NCBI RefSeq assembly: GCF_001314605.1
Contig: NZ_LIHP01000016.1
Location: 496,001 to 560,000, forward strand
Source: Marinobacter sp. HL-58
GTDB taxonomy: Bacteria > Pseudomonadota > Gammaproteobacteria > Pseudomonadales > Oleiphilaceae
Direction of reading: 5' to 3'
DNA length: 64,000 bases
In this document: one piece after another, positions 1 through 9,284 of the stretch
Layout: every line of letters starts with the position of its first letter
Position numbering within the stretch: position 1 is the first letter of the stretch
The notes under the pieces: generated by a model
The model's database searches: none
What the model saw: only the letters and a program-made list of their open reading frames with translations
Told to the model about the DNA's origin: nothing
Translations under genes and position numbers: made by a program

Positions 1-291
1 CAGGCCAGCGAGACCGAGCGCATACAACCAGGGCGCCCAGCGCCGGAATACAGCAGGGTCAAACTGGGCAAAGACCAGCATGACAGCCAGGGCAATACCC
101 ATACGGATCCCCTGGGCCTTTACCACCGCCATGTTCTGGTCTGCACCGCTGTACAACACCACCAGACCTCCGGCAATCAGTATCAGCAGCAACAGCATCA
201 GCAACGGATCGATATGCAGCGCAGACCAGATGCCCCTGGAGCGGGATAAGGGATGCGTTGCAGAGTGGTTGAATATGCCGCCGGCCGCCAT
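1..291 (-). CDS. rodA: RodA/MrdB peptidoglycan glycosyltransferase, N-terminal part (cut by window edge)
   Basis: RodA is the SEDS-family membrane glycosyltransferase that works with PBP2 to make lateral-wall peptidoglycan. Reading the minus strand from position 291 gives a start MAAGGIFNHSATHPLSR, then a hydrophobic helix rich in Leu/Ile (about residues 30-48) and a second one (about 62-78) ending in FRRWAPWLYALGLAGL at the edge. The ATG (291-289) overlaps the mrdA stop as ATGA, which fixes the start and implies translational coupling. Only about 97 residues lie in the window, so the catalytic region is not visible. The call rests on the N-terminal pattern and on the usual mrdA-rodA order. 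Confidence 0.9.
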   Translation of the reverse strand, partial: MAAGGIFNHSATHPLSRSRGIWSALHIDPLLMLLLLILIAGGLVVLYSGADQNMAVVKAQGIRMGIALAVMLVFAQFDPAVFRRWAPWLYALGLAGL

Positions 292-2183
292 CAGTTCGCC
301 CCCTCTTCAGGCTCGCCTACGATAAGCGCCTCACCTTCTTCCGGGAAACCCAGCAACCAGGCATCGAACAACGCCCGCGCGACTGGAGCTGCCGTACCAC
401 TGCCACTGCCACCGTTCTCCACAATGACAGCAACGGCAATCTGCGGATCATCCACCGGCGCAAAACCAACAAACAGGGCGTGATCCCGCAAACGCTCGCG
501 CACCTCTTCCTCTTCGTATTCTTCATCCTCGGCAAGGCTGAACACCTGAGCCGTCCCAGTCTTGCCCGCCATGCGATAGGGTGCATCCTTGGCAGCACCG
601 CGGGCCGTGCCTTTGCTGCCATGCATCACTGCCTCCATGGTATCCACTATAAACTCCCAGTCGCCCTGATTCTTCAGCTCAATGGATTTGTGAGTGCCGG
701 AAGGCAGCACATCATCGGTGGCACGGTCCCCCATGACATCCCTGAGGAGCCGCGGCTCATGCCAACTGCCACGGTTAGCAATAACCGATGTTGCCGTGGC
801 CAGTTGCAGGGGTGTTGCCAGCATATATCCCTGGCCTATACCCAGGTTGACCGAATCGCCGGGATACCAGGGCTCATTGTGCACGGCACGCTTCCAGTCC
901 TTTGAAGGCAGCAGCCCGCTCAGGGCGCCCGAGACGTCCAGCGTAGCATCCTCACCAAAGCCGAAGGCGGAAAGATATTCGTGCATGGTGTCTATGCCCA
1001 TTTCAACGCCCACCTGGTAAAAATAGGTGTCAGTGGACTGAGCCATGGAATCCATCAGGTTGACCCAGCCGTGGCCTGTGCGCTTCCAGTTCCGGTAACG
1101 CCGACCGCCCTCTTTCAACTGAAAGTAGCCCGGATCCCAGATTGTTTTCTCACGGGTAGTAACGCCACTGTCCAGCGCAGCGACGGCCAGCATGGGTTTG
1201 AGCGTCGAACCGGGCGGGTACTGCCCGCGGAGGGCGCGATTAAACAGGGGCCTGTCAATGCTTTCACTGAGCGAACGATACGCCTCGACGCCAATACCGG
1301 TCACAAATTGATTGGCATCGAATCCCGGTACACTGGCCAGGGCCAGAATCCCGCCACTGGAGGGTTCTATCGCTATGATGGCACCACGCCGGCCATCCAG
1401 CAGTTCGTGGGCCAGCCGCTGCAGCCGCAAATCCATATGCAGGCGTATGTCTTCTCCGGGGACAGGATTCTGGCGCTCCAACACCCTCAGTGTTCTGCCC
1501 CGGGCATTGGTTTCAACATGCTCATAGCCCACCCGACCATGAAGAAGCTCTTCATAGAAACGCTCAACACCGGATTTGCCAATGTAGTTGGTGCCGGCAT
1601 AGTTGATCGGGTCGATTCGCTGCAGCTCCTCACGGTTGATCCGCCCGACATAGCCCAGGGCATGGGCCGTCAATTCGCTATGGGGATAGTAGCGAACCAG
1701 CTCGGCGGATACCTCAACGCCGGGCAACTCGTGACGGTGAACCGCAAGCCGGGCAATTTCCTGTTCAGTCAGGTCATATCGCAGGGGCAGTTCCTGGAAC
1801 GGCCGGCGGGGCTCCAACAGACGCCGCCGGAACCGCTCCATATCTTCATCGGAAATGTCCAGCATGCGGTGGAGCTTGGCAAGTGTTTCTTCCATATCGC
1901 CAACACGTTCAGGAACCAGGGTGACACTGAACACCGGGCGGTTTTCGGCAAGAAGCTGGTCATTGCGGTCGTAAATCAGCCCCCGGGGAGGTGCGACCGA
2001 CTGGACCTGAACCCGGTTTTTATCAGACAGGGTGGTGTAAATGTCGTGTTCGACCACCTGTAGCTGGTACATCCTGGCAATCAGCAGCCCCAGCGATATG
2101 ACGACCAGAATCATCATCACCAGGGTGCGACGCTGGAAAAGGCGCCGCTCGGCGGCAGTATCCTTGAATTCTCCCCAGGGCAT
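291..2183 (-). CDS. mrdA: Penicillin-binding protein 2 (elongasome transpeptidase)
   Basis: Class B PBP that cross-links lateral-wall peptidoglycan and partners RodA. The 630-residue protein has one N-terminal membrane anchor (about 20-38), a dimerisation/pedestal region and a C-terminal transpeptidase domain. The catalytic motifs are all present: STLK with the nucleophile at Ser326, STD at 383-385 (the SxD variant typical of PBP2) and KTGT at 541-544. Length matches the family (E. coli about 633). The chosen ATG has AGGAAA about 7 bases upstream. It sits 9 bp after rlmH and overlaps rodA, so it is a middle gene of the proA-nadD-rsfS-rlmH-mrdA-rodA operon. Confidence 0.97.
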   Translation of the reverse strand: MPWGEFKDTAAERRLFQRRTLVMMILVVISLGLLIARMYQLQVVEHDIYTTLSDKNRVQVQSVAPPRGLIYDRNDQLLAENRPVFSVTLVPERVGDMEETLAKLHRMLDISDEDMERFRRRLLEPRRPFQELPLRYDLTEQEIARLAVHRHELPGVEVSAELVRYYPHSELTAHALGYVGRINREELQRIDPINYAGTNYIGKSGVERFYEELLHGRVGYEHVETNARGRTLRVLERQNPVPGEDIRLHMDLRLQRLAHELLDGRRGAIIAIEPSSGGILALASVPGFDANQFVTGIGVEAYRSLSESIDRPLFNRALRGQYPPGSTLKPMLAVAALDSGVTTREKTIWDPGYFQLKEGGRRYRNWKRTGHGWVNLMDSMAQSTDTYFYQVGVEMGIDTMHEYLSAFGFGEDATLDVSGALSGLLPSKDWKRAVHNEPWYPGDSVNLGIGQGYMLATPLQLATATSVIANRGSWHEPRLLRDVMGDRATDDVLPSGTHKSIELKNQGDWEFIVDTMEAVMHGSKGTARGAAKDAPYRMAGKTGTAQVFSLAEDEEYEEEEVRERLRDHALFVGFAPVDDPQIAVAVIVENGGSGSGTAAPVARALFDAWLLGFPEEGEALIVGEPEEGAN

Positions 2184-2192
2184 ATCGGTTTC

Positions 2193-2663
2193 CTAGGCCC
2201 GGTGATATGGGTGATTACGGGTGACAGACCAGGCCCGGTAAAGCTGTTCGGCAAGCAGAATGCGAACCAGCGGGTGTGGCAGGGTCAGTGGAGACAGCGA
2301 CCAAGACAGGTCAGCCCTGGCCCGACAGGCTTCGGCAAGGCCGTCAGGGCCGCCGACAAGGAAACTGATATCCCTGCCGTCCTGCTGCCAGTTTTCAAGC
2401 TGGCCGGCGAGTTTCTCTGTGGACCAGTTACGGCCACCGACTTCCAGAGCAATCACCAGGTCACGGGAACCCAGGGCCGACAGGATCGCATCCGCCTCTT
2501 TTTGCATCAACCGGGGAATGTCCGGGTTCTTGCCACGATGAGGCATCGGTATTTCCACCAGCTCAATGGGCAGCTCCGGTGGCATCCGCCGCGCATATTC
2601 TGCATAGCCCTGGCTGACCCACTCGGGCATCTTCTGCCCTACACAGACCAGACGTAACCGCAT
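2193..2663 (-). CDS. rlmH: 23S rRNA pseudouridine-1915 N3-methyltransferase
   Basis: RlmH uses SAM to methylate pseudouridine 1915 in helix 69 of 23S rRNA, acting on assembled 70S ribosomes. The 156-residue protein has the compact SPOUT fold length, begins [16 protein letters not shown] and ends with the conserved tail [20 protein letters not shown], which is diagnostic of the family. A glycine-rich SAM loop (FLVGGPDGL) lies at about residues 100-108. It follows rsfS by 2 bp and precedes mrdA by 9 bp on the same strand. Confidence 0.97.
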   Translation of the reverse strand: MRLRLVCVGQKMPEWVSQGYAEYARRMPPELPIELVEIPMPHRGKNPDIPRLMQKEADAILSALGSRDLVIALEVGGRNWSTEKLAGQLENWQQDGRDISFLVGGPDGLAEACRARADLSWSLSPLTLPHPLVRILLAEQLYRAWSVTRNHPYHRA

Positions 2664-2665
2664 GT

Positions 2666-3016
2666 CTATTCGCTACCTGCAGCACCCAGATCCGGAGCAT
2701 CGCGCCAGAGGCGCTCAAGATCATAAAATTCACGGGTTGCGGGCATCATGACGTGAACCACCACGTCGCCGAGATCAACCAGAATCCAGTCACTGGCGTT
2801 GGCGCCTTCCACATTACTGGCCTTGACCCCCTGCTCCTTTGCTTCCGACACCACGGAATCCGCGAGGGATTTCACGTGCCGGTTGGAGGTCCCGGAAGCC
2901 AGCACCATGTAATCCGTGACGCTGGTTCTTCCCCTGACATCAATAATACTCACGTCCTGCGCCTTGACATCCTCAAGCGCACCCACGACCAGTTCTTTCA
3001 GTTGCTCTGCCTGCAT
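2666..3016 (-). CDS. rsfS: Ribosomal silencing factor RsfS (Iojap family)
   Basis: RsfS binds protein L14 on the 50S subunit and blocks joining with 30S during starvation. The 116-residue protein carries the Iojap signature, including [19 protein letters not shown] and [21 protein letters not shown], plus the C-terminal FYDLERLW. I chose ATG 3016 because AGGGTG lies 5 bases upstream. A GTG two codons earlier (3022) is possible but has no better ribosome-binding site. It lies between nadD and rlmH, the normal gammaproteobacterial order. Confidence 0.96.
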   Translation of the reverse strand: MQAEQLKELVVGALEDVKAQDVSIIDVRGRTSVTDYMVLASGTSNRHVKSLADSVVSEAKEQGVKASNVEGANASDWILVDLGDVVVHVMMPATREFYDLERLWRDAPDLGAAGSE

Positions 3017-3103
3017 AATCACCCTGTTGGCGGGCAGCGGCGAAGGCGGCCACCCGAAAAGTCATATTCAGACGGGATTGTAGCACTAAAAGTTCCCGAC
3101 AGG

Positions 3104-3736
3104 TCATGCACCGTAGAGTCTACGATGACGAATTTCCTGCCACACGCTGTCCGGCAGGAGATACCGGGGCGACCGACCGGACAGAATACGCTCACGGACA
3201 CCTGTGGCCGAGATATCCAGCAGGGGCGGATCGAGCTCCAGAATATGACCGCAAGGCGCACCATAGAGCGCTTCCACACTGTCAACACGGCGCTCCTGCA
3301 ACAGGCGCTCGGGTACACTCCCCGGCGCGAGACCAGGCCCGGGTCTTCGCACGACCACGATATGCGCCAGCTCGGGAATACGCTGCCATTCCTGCCAGCG
3401 GTCAAAGCCGGCAAAGGAGTCGGTACCCAGAACCATCGTCAGTGGCTCGTGCGGCCCCAGTTCTGCACGCACCTGGCGCAGGGTCTCCGCCGTGTAGGAG
3501 GCACCATCACGCCCGAGTTCACGGTCATCCAGCGCCAGGCCCGGCTCATCGGCAATGGCCAGTTTCAGCAGGGCCACCCGTTGTTCACTGGTGGCGCCAG
3601 GCTGATCACGGTGGGGCGGCACATGGCAGGGCATCAACGACACCTCGGGCACACCCAGCCGCTCCCGCAGCTCTACCGCCAGCCGCAGGTGGCCATGGTG
3701 AATGGGATCAAAGGTACCGCCATAGATTACATGCAT
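3104..3736 (-). CDS. nadD: Nicotinate-nucleotide adenylyltransferase
   Basis: NadD joins nicotinate mononucleotide and ATP to form deamido-NAD, the shared step of NAD biosynthesis. The 210-residue protein opens with MHVIYGGTFDPIHHGHLR, the nucleotidyltransferase GGTFDPxHxGH loop. It has the late motif ISATGVRERI, equivalent to the family ISSTxxR phosphate-binding loop. The start is 6 bp after the proA stop, so the two are probably co-translated. An 87-bp gap separates it from rsfS. Confidence 0.96.
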   Translation of the reverse strand: MHVIYGGTFDPIHHGHLRLAVELRERLGVPEVSLMPCHVPPHRDQPGATSEQRVALLKLAIADEPGLALDDRELGRDGASYTAETLRQVRAELGPHEPLTMVLGTDSFAGFDRWQEWQRIPELAHIVVVRRPGPGLAPGSVPERLLQERRVDSVEALYGAPCGHILELDPPLLDISATGVRERILSGRSPRYLLPDSVWQEIRHRRLYGA

Positions 3737-3742
3737 GCAGAA

Positions 3743-4999
3743 TCAGGTCCGGATGTGGCCGTCGCCAAACACCACGTATTTCTGCGATGTCAGGCCTTCA
3801 AGGCCGACAGGGCCCCGGGCGTGGATCTTGTCCGTGGAAATGCCGATCTCCGCACCCAGGCCGTATTCAAAGCCGTCCGCGAACCGGGTGGAGGCATTCA
3901 CCATGACCGAACTTGAATCCACCTCTGTCAGGAATCGGCGCGCACGGGTGAAATTCTCGGTAATGATGCTGTCCGTGTGCTGGGAGCTGTATCGGTTGAT
4001 ATGTCCGATAGCACCGTCCAGACCGTCAACCACCTTTATGGCGAGAATCGGCGCCAGATATTCGGTCATCCAGTCCTCTTCGGTAGCGGCAACCACATCC
4101 GACAGGATTTCCACGGTCCGCTCGCAACCGCGCAGCTCCACGCCCTTTTCACGGAACGCGTCCGCCAGCAGTGGCAGAATGTCGCTGGCAATTTCCTGGT
4201 CCACCAGCAGGGTTTCCATGGTGTTGCAGGTTCCATAGCGCTGGGTTTTGGAGTTGACGGCCACGGCCAGGGCCTTTTCCGGGTCGGCATGGCTGTCGAC
4301 ATACACGTGGCAAATACCGTCCAGGTGCTTGATCACCGGTACCCGGGCATCCCGGCTGATCCGCTCGATCAGGCCCTTGCCTCCGCGGGGCACAATAACG
4401 TCCACGTACCGGGGCATGGTAATCAGCTCACCTACGGCCGCCCGGTCTGTGGTCCTGATAACCTGGACGGCGTTCTCGGGCAGCCCGGCCTCCGACAGCC
4501 CCCTGGCCAGACACGAGGCAATGGCCTGGTTGGAGTGGATGGCCTCGGAACCTCCCCGCAGAATCGTGGCGTTACCGGATTTGAGGCACAGGCTGGCGGC
4601 CTCCACGGTGACGTTCGGCCGTGACTCGTAGATAATGCCGATAACCCCGAGAGGCACGCGCATGCGCCCGACCTGAATGCCTGAAGGGCGGTAGGTCATA
4701 TCGGTGATTTCGCCGATCGGATCTGGCAGGGATGCCACCTGGCGCAACCCTTCGATCATCGCGTCAATACGGGCCGGCGTCAGCTCCAGCCGGTCCAGCA
4801 TGGCCGCATCCAGGCCGTTACTGCGGCCGGCTTCCAGATCCCGGGTATTCGCTTGCGCCAGCTCACTCCGCGATGCATCCAGAGCATCGGCCGTTGCCAG
4901 CAGTGCCTGATTACGGACTGCTGTTGTGGATCGGGCCACTGCGGTTGCCGCCTGCCTTGCCTGCTGTCCCACATCAGCCATGTACGCTGCTATATCCAT
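3743..4999 (-). CDS. proA: Gamma-glutamyl phosphate reductase
   Basis: ProA reduces gamma-glutamyl phosphate to glutamate-5-semialdehyde with NADPH, the second step of proline synthesis. The 418-residue aldehyde-dehydrogenase-fold protein contains VPRGGKGLI and [11 protein letters not shown], where the Cys is the expected catalytic residue, and the late [12 protein letters not shown] typical of ProA C-termini. ATG 4999 has AAGG about 7 bases upstream. It is the first gene of the minus-strand run ending in rodA and is divergent from the GGDEF gene at 5180. Confidence 0.97.
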   Translation of the reverse strand: MDIAAYMADVGQQARQAATAVARSTTAVRNQALLATADALDASRSELAQANTRDLEAGRSNGLDAAMLDRLELTPARIDAMIEGLRQVASLPDPIGEITDMTYRPSGIQVGRMRVPLGVIGIIYESRPNVTVEAASLCLKSGNATILRGGSEAIHSNQAIASCLARGLSEAGLPENAVQVIRTTDRAAVGELITMPRYVDVIVPRGGKGLIERISRDARVPVIKHLDGICHVYVDSHADPEKALAVAVNSKTQRYGTCNTMETLLVDQEIASDILPLLADAFREKGVELRGCERTVEILSDVVAATEEDWMTEYLAPILAIKVVDGLDGAIGHINRYSSQHTDSIITENFTRARRFLTEVDSSSVMVNASTRFADGFEYGLGAEIGISTDKIHARGPVGLEGLTSQKYVVFGDGHIRT

Positions 5000-5060
5000 C
5001 CGATTACCTTCAGTTTTTAAAATCGATTGTGCGAATCAGGGCCTAACTTTACCTTTCCCG

Positions 5061-5090
5061 TTTCAAGTACGCATCCCAAGCGATTATTAT
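5061..5090 (+). promoter_or_regulatory. Candidate promoter for the GGDEF/DedA-PAP2 operon
   Basis: In the 180-bp divergent gap between proA and the gene at 5180, TTTCAA (5061-5066) and TATTAT (5085-5090) are separated by 18 bp. The fit to sigma-70 elements is modest. No other clear plus-strand candidate was seen in this AT-richer stretch. Confidence 0.3.
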
Positions 5091-5179
5091 ACCGCCCTGA
5101 CACACGTTATTACGCGGGTCATTGAACAGTACCTGCTGTATGCTTTCAAAACACGGATGCCCGGGAGAGGACGGATACC

Positions 5180-6199
5180 ATGGCCCATATGGCCGAAAAA
5201 TTCCTGCTAAGCCGCCTGTCGAGAACGGGGTTCCTGATCCTGCTCGCAATTACCGTATTCGCGGCGATTCAGAGGGAGCCTGTAACCGCTGTTACAGCCA
5301 TCGTTGGTGCCGGCCTGGTGTTTACCAGCAACGCCTTCCATCCCGGCCGCTTCCGGCAACCCTGGCCGGCCATACACCGCCTGCTGTTTGTGGCCCTGCT
5401 CCTGCTTCTGTTTACCAGCCTGTGGACAGGGCCACGGAGCCTCACCCACTGGCTATACGTGGCACCACTGGTGGGATTCGCCCTGCTGCCGGTAGCCTGG
5501 AGCGCCGGCATTACCGTTCTGATCGCCATTATGGCCATTTTCGCCAGCCACTGGTCCGGCGGCATTCCGGAACGCCATCAGCTGATCAGCGCACTGCTGC
5601 TGACCATTATGCTGTCCGGGCTGCTGGTCTTTCTCCGGGAATACAAATCCCGGCAACTGGCGCCCCTGCGCCGCACCGACGAACTGACCCAGGCCGCCAG
5701 CCGGGAGTACCTGTCCGCCGACCTGCACAAGGAAATCCAGCGCAGCGAGCGGGAAGGCACGGACATGTCTGTCATCATGATCGGCCTGGACACACACCTG
5801 AGCGACAGCAATCCGGATGCCGACATCCGCTCCATACTGCCACGAATCGGCCGTTACCTGCACTCGCAACTGCGGGATTTCGACACCTATTACCGCGTGG
5901 CGGATCTGCAGTTCCTGATCATCCTGCCCGGTATTGCCACCACCGAAGCAGCCACCCTGGCAGAGACCATTCGCCGGGGGCTCAGCACCCTGCTGGCTTC
6001 CCACCAGTTGGACCTGACCGTCAGCGCAGGGATTGCCGGGCTGAATATTGGCGATAATGCCGACAGCCTGCAGCAGTCCGCTGCCAATGCCCTGAGGCGT
6101 GCCCAGCAACAGGGTGGCAACAGGGCCCAGTCCTACAGTACCTGGTCCCACACGAGTCCAGCGGCGCGCACAGAAGAAACCGGAGGCCCCCTGTCATGA
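5180..6199 (+). CDS. Membrane protein with degenerate GGDEF domain (first of a pair)
   Basis: The 339-residue protein has an N-terminal hydrophobic half (several helices within about residues 10-150) followed by a diguanylate-cyclase-like domain (about 165-325). The domain begins with RRTDELTQAASREYL, resembling the family's TDxLTxxxNRR. The GGDEF signature is replaced by ADLQF (in YRVADLQFLIILP, about residue 240), so catalysis and probably GTP binding are lost. It may be a signalling partner or a scaffold; that is inference. ATG 5180 has GAGAGGA upstream. Its stop overlaps the next start as ATGA. Confidence 0.8.
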   Translation: MAHMAEKFLLSRLSRTGFLILLAITVFAAIQREPVTAVTAIVGAGLVFTSNAFHPGRFRQPWPAIHRLLFVALLLLLFTSLWTGPRSLTHWLYVAPLVGFALLPVAWSAGITVLIAIMAIFASHWSGGIPERHQLISALLLTIMLSGLLVFLREYKSRQLAPLRRTDELTQAASREYLSADLHKEIQRSEREGTDMSVIMIGLDTHLSDSNPDADIRSILPRIGRYLHSQLRDFDTYYRVADLQFLIILPGIATTEAATLAETIRRGLSTLLASHQLDLTVSAGIAGLNIGDNADSLQQSAANALRRAQQQGGNRAQSYSTWSHTSPAARTEETGGPLS

Positions 6200-7194
6200 C
6201 CGAAACACGCCTCCGCAGCTTTACACATCTGGCCGGTTATCTGTTTGCCAGTGTTTTTATCGCCAGCCTGGCGTTTCAGAATCTTCGCTATGGTTTCTAC
6301 GAACTTTTCTTCCTGGCATCCGGCATGGCACTTCTGACCATTGCCGGTGCGGGCTATACCTTTATCTGTCGCCGCCACCAACTGTCGGCCCCGGGGCACC
6401 TTATCATCCTGTCTGCACTCAACGCCGGCCTGGTCGCCGCCATGTACGCTCTCGATCCACCGGGAATCAGTCACTGGGTCATGCCGCTGGTGCTTCTGAA
6501 CCTGCTGATCCTGCCCCTGCGCCAGGGCATGATCCTGTCCCTGTTGCTACTGGCCGCCCTGATGGTGTTTCTGCTGCTGACACAGACGGTTACCCATGCC
6601 ATCACTGTCAGCTCCGGAGTGTTTGCCCTGATCGCCGTGGCGGCGCTGTATATCTGGCACTATGATCACATGGCACAGTCCGCGGAAGACCTGGCGATCA
6701 CAGATCCGGTAACTGGCGCCCACAACGCCCGCTTCCTGGATGAAACACTGCAGAAGGAAATCAGCCGCGCCATCGAGATGTCCCACCCGCTGTCGGTCAT
6801 ATCCCTGGCGATTGACTACGCCGATGAAGCCGAAGATCTCCATGGTAAAGACGGCATGCAGCGGCTTCTGCGGGATCTCACACAGCACCTGTTCGGGGTT
6901 ATCCGGGCCGGAGACACCCTTTACACCCTTGAAGACGGCGAGTTTTTCCTGATTCTGCCTTTCACACCGGAGGAAGGTGTTCGCGTAATTGCCGAACGTA
7001 TCCGCCGTACCATCGCAGAGCAGACCTGGCCCCCGGCGGGCAAAGTCACCGTCAGCCTTGGCTGCACCACCCGCGCCAGCTCGGATACCCGCACCGCCGA
7101 CCTGCGGAAACGGGTTCGGCAGGCACTGGAGGAAGCCAGGAAACGCGGGGCCGACTCCGTCTGGTATAGCCAGGGAGAAGTTCGCCAGCCATGA
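6196..7194 (+). CDS. Membrane protein with degenerate GGDEF domain (second of a pair)
   Basis: The 332-residue protein has an N-terminal multi-helix membrane region (to about residue 150) and a C-terminal GGDEF-like domain starting ITDPVTGAHNARFLDE. The signature site reads EDGEF (in YTLEDGEFFLILP), so the first two glycines that hold the GTP phosphates are missing and cyclase activity is unlikely. The layout matches the upstream neighbour, suggesting duplication and divergence. It overlaps both neighbours by 4 bp (ATGA at 6196 and 7191), so all three genes should be translationally coupled. The ligand or partner is unknown. Confidence 0.8.
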   Translation: MTETRLRSFTHLAGYLFASVFIASLAFQNLRYGFYELFFLASGMALLTIAGAGYTFICRRHQLSAPGHLIILSALNAGLVAAMYALDPPGISHWVMPLVLLNLLILPLRQGMILSLLLLAALMVFLLLTQTVTHAITVSSGVFALIAVAALYIWHYDHMAQSAEDLAITDPVTGAHNARFLDETLQKEISRAIEMSHPLSVISLAIDYADEAEDLHGKDGMQRLLRDLTQHLFGVIRAGDTLYTLEDGEFFLILPFTPEEGVRVIAERIRRTIAEQTWPPAGKVTVSLGCTTRASSDTRTADLRKRVRQALEEARKRGADSVWYSQGEVRQP

Positions 7195-8642
7195 GTTCCG
7201 AGTGGCTCCAGGCACTGACGGCATGGCTGGGCAGCAACCCTGGTTGGGTCTCGGTCGCTCTTTTCACCACCGCCTTCCTTGAATCACTTGCCCTGGCAGG
7301 CATTCTGATTCCCGGTGTGGCCATTATCTTTGCCGTGGCGGCCCTGGCCGGACAGGTTTCGATACCGATTCTGGAAGTGCTGTTCTGGGCGGGCGCCGGT
7401 GCGGTTGCCGGCGACAGTATCAGTTTTGCACTGGGCAGACTGTTCCAGGGCCGGCTGGACAAACTGTGGCCTCTGAACCACTTCCCCGGATTCATCGCCA
7501 AGGGCGAGGCTTTCTTCCATATGCACGGTGGCAAAAGTGTGGTCATCGGGCGCTTCGTCGGGCCGATACGCCCGATCATTCCCCTGGTCGCCGGCGCCTT
7601 CCTGATGTCCTGGCGACGATTTCTGGCTTTCAACCTGTCATCGGCCATTGCCTGGGCACCAACCTATGTCCTGCCGGGCTATCTGGTCGGCAGCGCCGTC
7701 GCCAGTGATTTCGAGCCCCCTGCACACTTCTACCCGGTCATCGGCATCAGCACCGGCGTTCTGTTGCTGATCTACCTGCTGCTGATCCGCTTCCAACTCG
7801 GGCTTGGCCACAGCAGCCGGCTGTACCATTGGCTTGCCGGCCTGATGGCCCGCTACCACACCACTCACCGCTTCTGGCGGCTTTACACCAGCCAGCGTCC
7901 TTCACAGGCCGGCGAATTCCCGCTGCCCTCCCTGTCGCTGGCACTGGGGGCCGGGGCATTGTTCATGATCCTGGGACAGCTGGCCACAGCAACCCGGGTG
8001 TTCACACCGTTCAACAACCTGACCCTGGAGTGGTTCGTACAGCTGCGCAATCCATTACTCGATCCGGTGATGCTCCTGCTGACGCTGTTGAGTGACCCGC
8101 CGGTTTTGCTGGCAGCAGCAGTCCTGGCGGCACTGGCCCTCGGTATGCGGGGCTTCTACGCAGCGGCGCTGCATATTGCCGGTGCCGCACTGCTGGCGAC
8201 GGTAACAGTTTGGGCATTCAAACATCTGTCTGCCGTTCCAAGGCCAGACATTGTGCTTGGCCCGCCCGCCTCCGGTGCCTTTCCAAGCGGGCACACCACT
8301 GGCATTACCCTGTTCTCGGCGCTGACGGCCAGCTTCGTTGCCCGGGAAAGCCGGCATCGCCAGCGTTGGCGTTATTATCTGTTATTCAGCCTTCCCATTG
8401 TTCTGGTGGTGGTGAGTCGCCTGTACCTGGGGATTCACTGGTTTACGGATGTGCTTGCGGGACTGCTCCTGGGGCTGTCCATCTCCGGGCTGACAAGAGC
8501 CAGCTACAGCCGCTATGACAACATTCCCCTGACAACCGACAGTTCGACACTGGCGGCAGGTATTGCCTGGGTGCTCTACACCATCTGGTATATTGGCCAT
8601 CACTGGTCGGAAGCGGTTCTTATGTACAGCCCAGCAGGCTGA
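7191..8642 (+). CDS. DedA-PAP2 fusion membrane protein
   Basis: The 483-residue integral membrane protein joins two lipid-related domains. Residues 1-200 are DedA-like, with the early ESLALAGILIPG and the GRFVGPIRPIIP motif (120-131); DedA proteins act in membrane-lipid flipping and homeostasis. Residues about 250-440 are a PAP2 phosphatase with all three motifs: K344...RP352, PSGH (365-368) and SR...GIHWFTD (409-420, with H416 and D420). The likely role is undecaprenyl-pyrophosphate or phosphatidate-type dephosphorylation near a lipid carrier. It is the last gene of the three-gene overlapping unit and ends 7 bp from the convergent LON-domain gene. Confidence 0.88.
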   Translation: MSSEWLQALTAWLGSNPGWVSVALFTTAFLESLALAGILIPGVAIIFAVAALAGQVSIPILEVLFWAGAGAVAGDSISFALGRLFQGRLDKLWPLNHFPGFIAKGEAFFHMHGGKSVVIGRFVGPIRPIIPLVAGAFLMSWRRFLAFNLSSAIAWAPTYVLPGYLVGSAVASDFEPPAHFYPVIGISTGVLLLIYLLLIRFQLGLGHSSRLYHWLAGLMARYHTTHRFWRLYTSQRPSQAGEFPLPSLSLALGAGALFMILGQLATATRVFTPFNNLTLEWFVQLRNPLLDPVMLLLTLLSDPPVLLAAAVLAALALGMRGFYAAALHIAGAALLATVTVWAFKHLSAVPRPDIVLGPPASGAFPSGHTTGITLFSALTASFVARESRHRQRWRYYLLFSLPIVLVVVSRLYLGIHWFTDVLAGLLLGLSISGLTRASYSRYDNIPLTTDSSTLAAGIAWVLYTIWYIGHHWSEAVLMYSPAG

Positions 8643-8649
8643 GTGCGGG

Positions 8650-9228
8650 TCAGTTCTGCTCCAGCGCTTCCAGCAGGTCGAGCAACCGTTCCAGGCGCTC
8701 CAGAGGATCCTGCAGTTCAACCAGCCGCTGCTTTTCCTGCTTGTCCAGCGGAAGCAGCTCCGTCAGGCGCCAGCCAACATCCCTGGCGTCGTCATAGTCG
8801 ACATCCATGCCCAGCTCGCGGATCACCGGATGGCGGAACAGCGCCTTGAGGACCGAGGGCAGCTCGGTAAAGCGCTCGGGAACCCTCAGTTCTTCTTCCG
8901 CCAGCAAACACTCCACATCCCCCACGTTCAGGCCGTCCGGCTGCTGCCAGGCACGCACCACGGTTACCTTGTCCTGACCTTCAACGGTAATACCCAACAG
9001 GCCATTTTCCATCTGCTGGAAATCGATAATGCGCACATACGTGCCAATATCGTAAAAGGCGGCTGCGGTGCCGGTTTCCAGCCCTTCCCTGAGCAATACG
9101 ACAACAAAGCCCCGGTCTTCCTTCAGGCAACGGGTCAGCATATCGATGTATCTTGGCTCGAACAGCTGGAGGGGAATGCGCCCCCCGGGCAGTACAACGG
9201 AGTTCAGTGGAAAAAGAGGTACATTCAT
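8650..9228 (-). CDS. LON substrate-binding-domain protein
   Basis: The 192-residue protein consists of the N-terminal substrate-binding domain of Lon protease without the ATPase or protease parts. It begins MNVPLFPLNSVVLPGG and has the family's LFEPRYIDML and the following glycine-rich FVVVLLREG. The function of such stand-alone proteins is not established. I place the start at ATG 9228 because family members begin M-x-x-PLFPLN; a GTG five codons upstream (9243) is the alternative. It is convergent with the DedA-PAP2 gene and about 57 bp downstream of the HDOD gene. Confidence 0.85.
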   Translation of the reverse strand: MNVPLFPLNSVVLPGGRIPLQLFEPRYIDMLTRCLKEDRGFVVVLLREGLETGTAAAFYDIGTYVRIIDFQQMENGLLGITVEGQDKVTVVRAWQQPDGLNVGDVECLLAEEELRVPERFTELPSVLKALFRHPVIRELGMDVDYDDARDVGWRLTELLPLDKQEKQRLVELQDPLERLERLLDLLEALEQN

Positions 9229-9284
9229 TGTTGGTATTGTCACCAGTAAACAGGCTCCGGAAGACTGAACATCCTGTCAATTTC

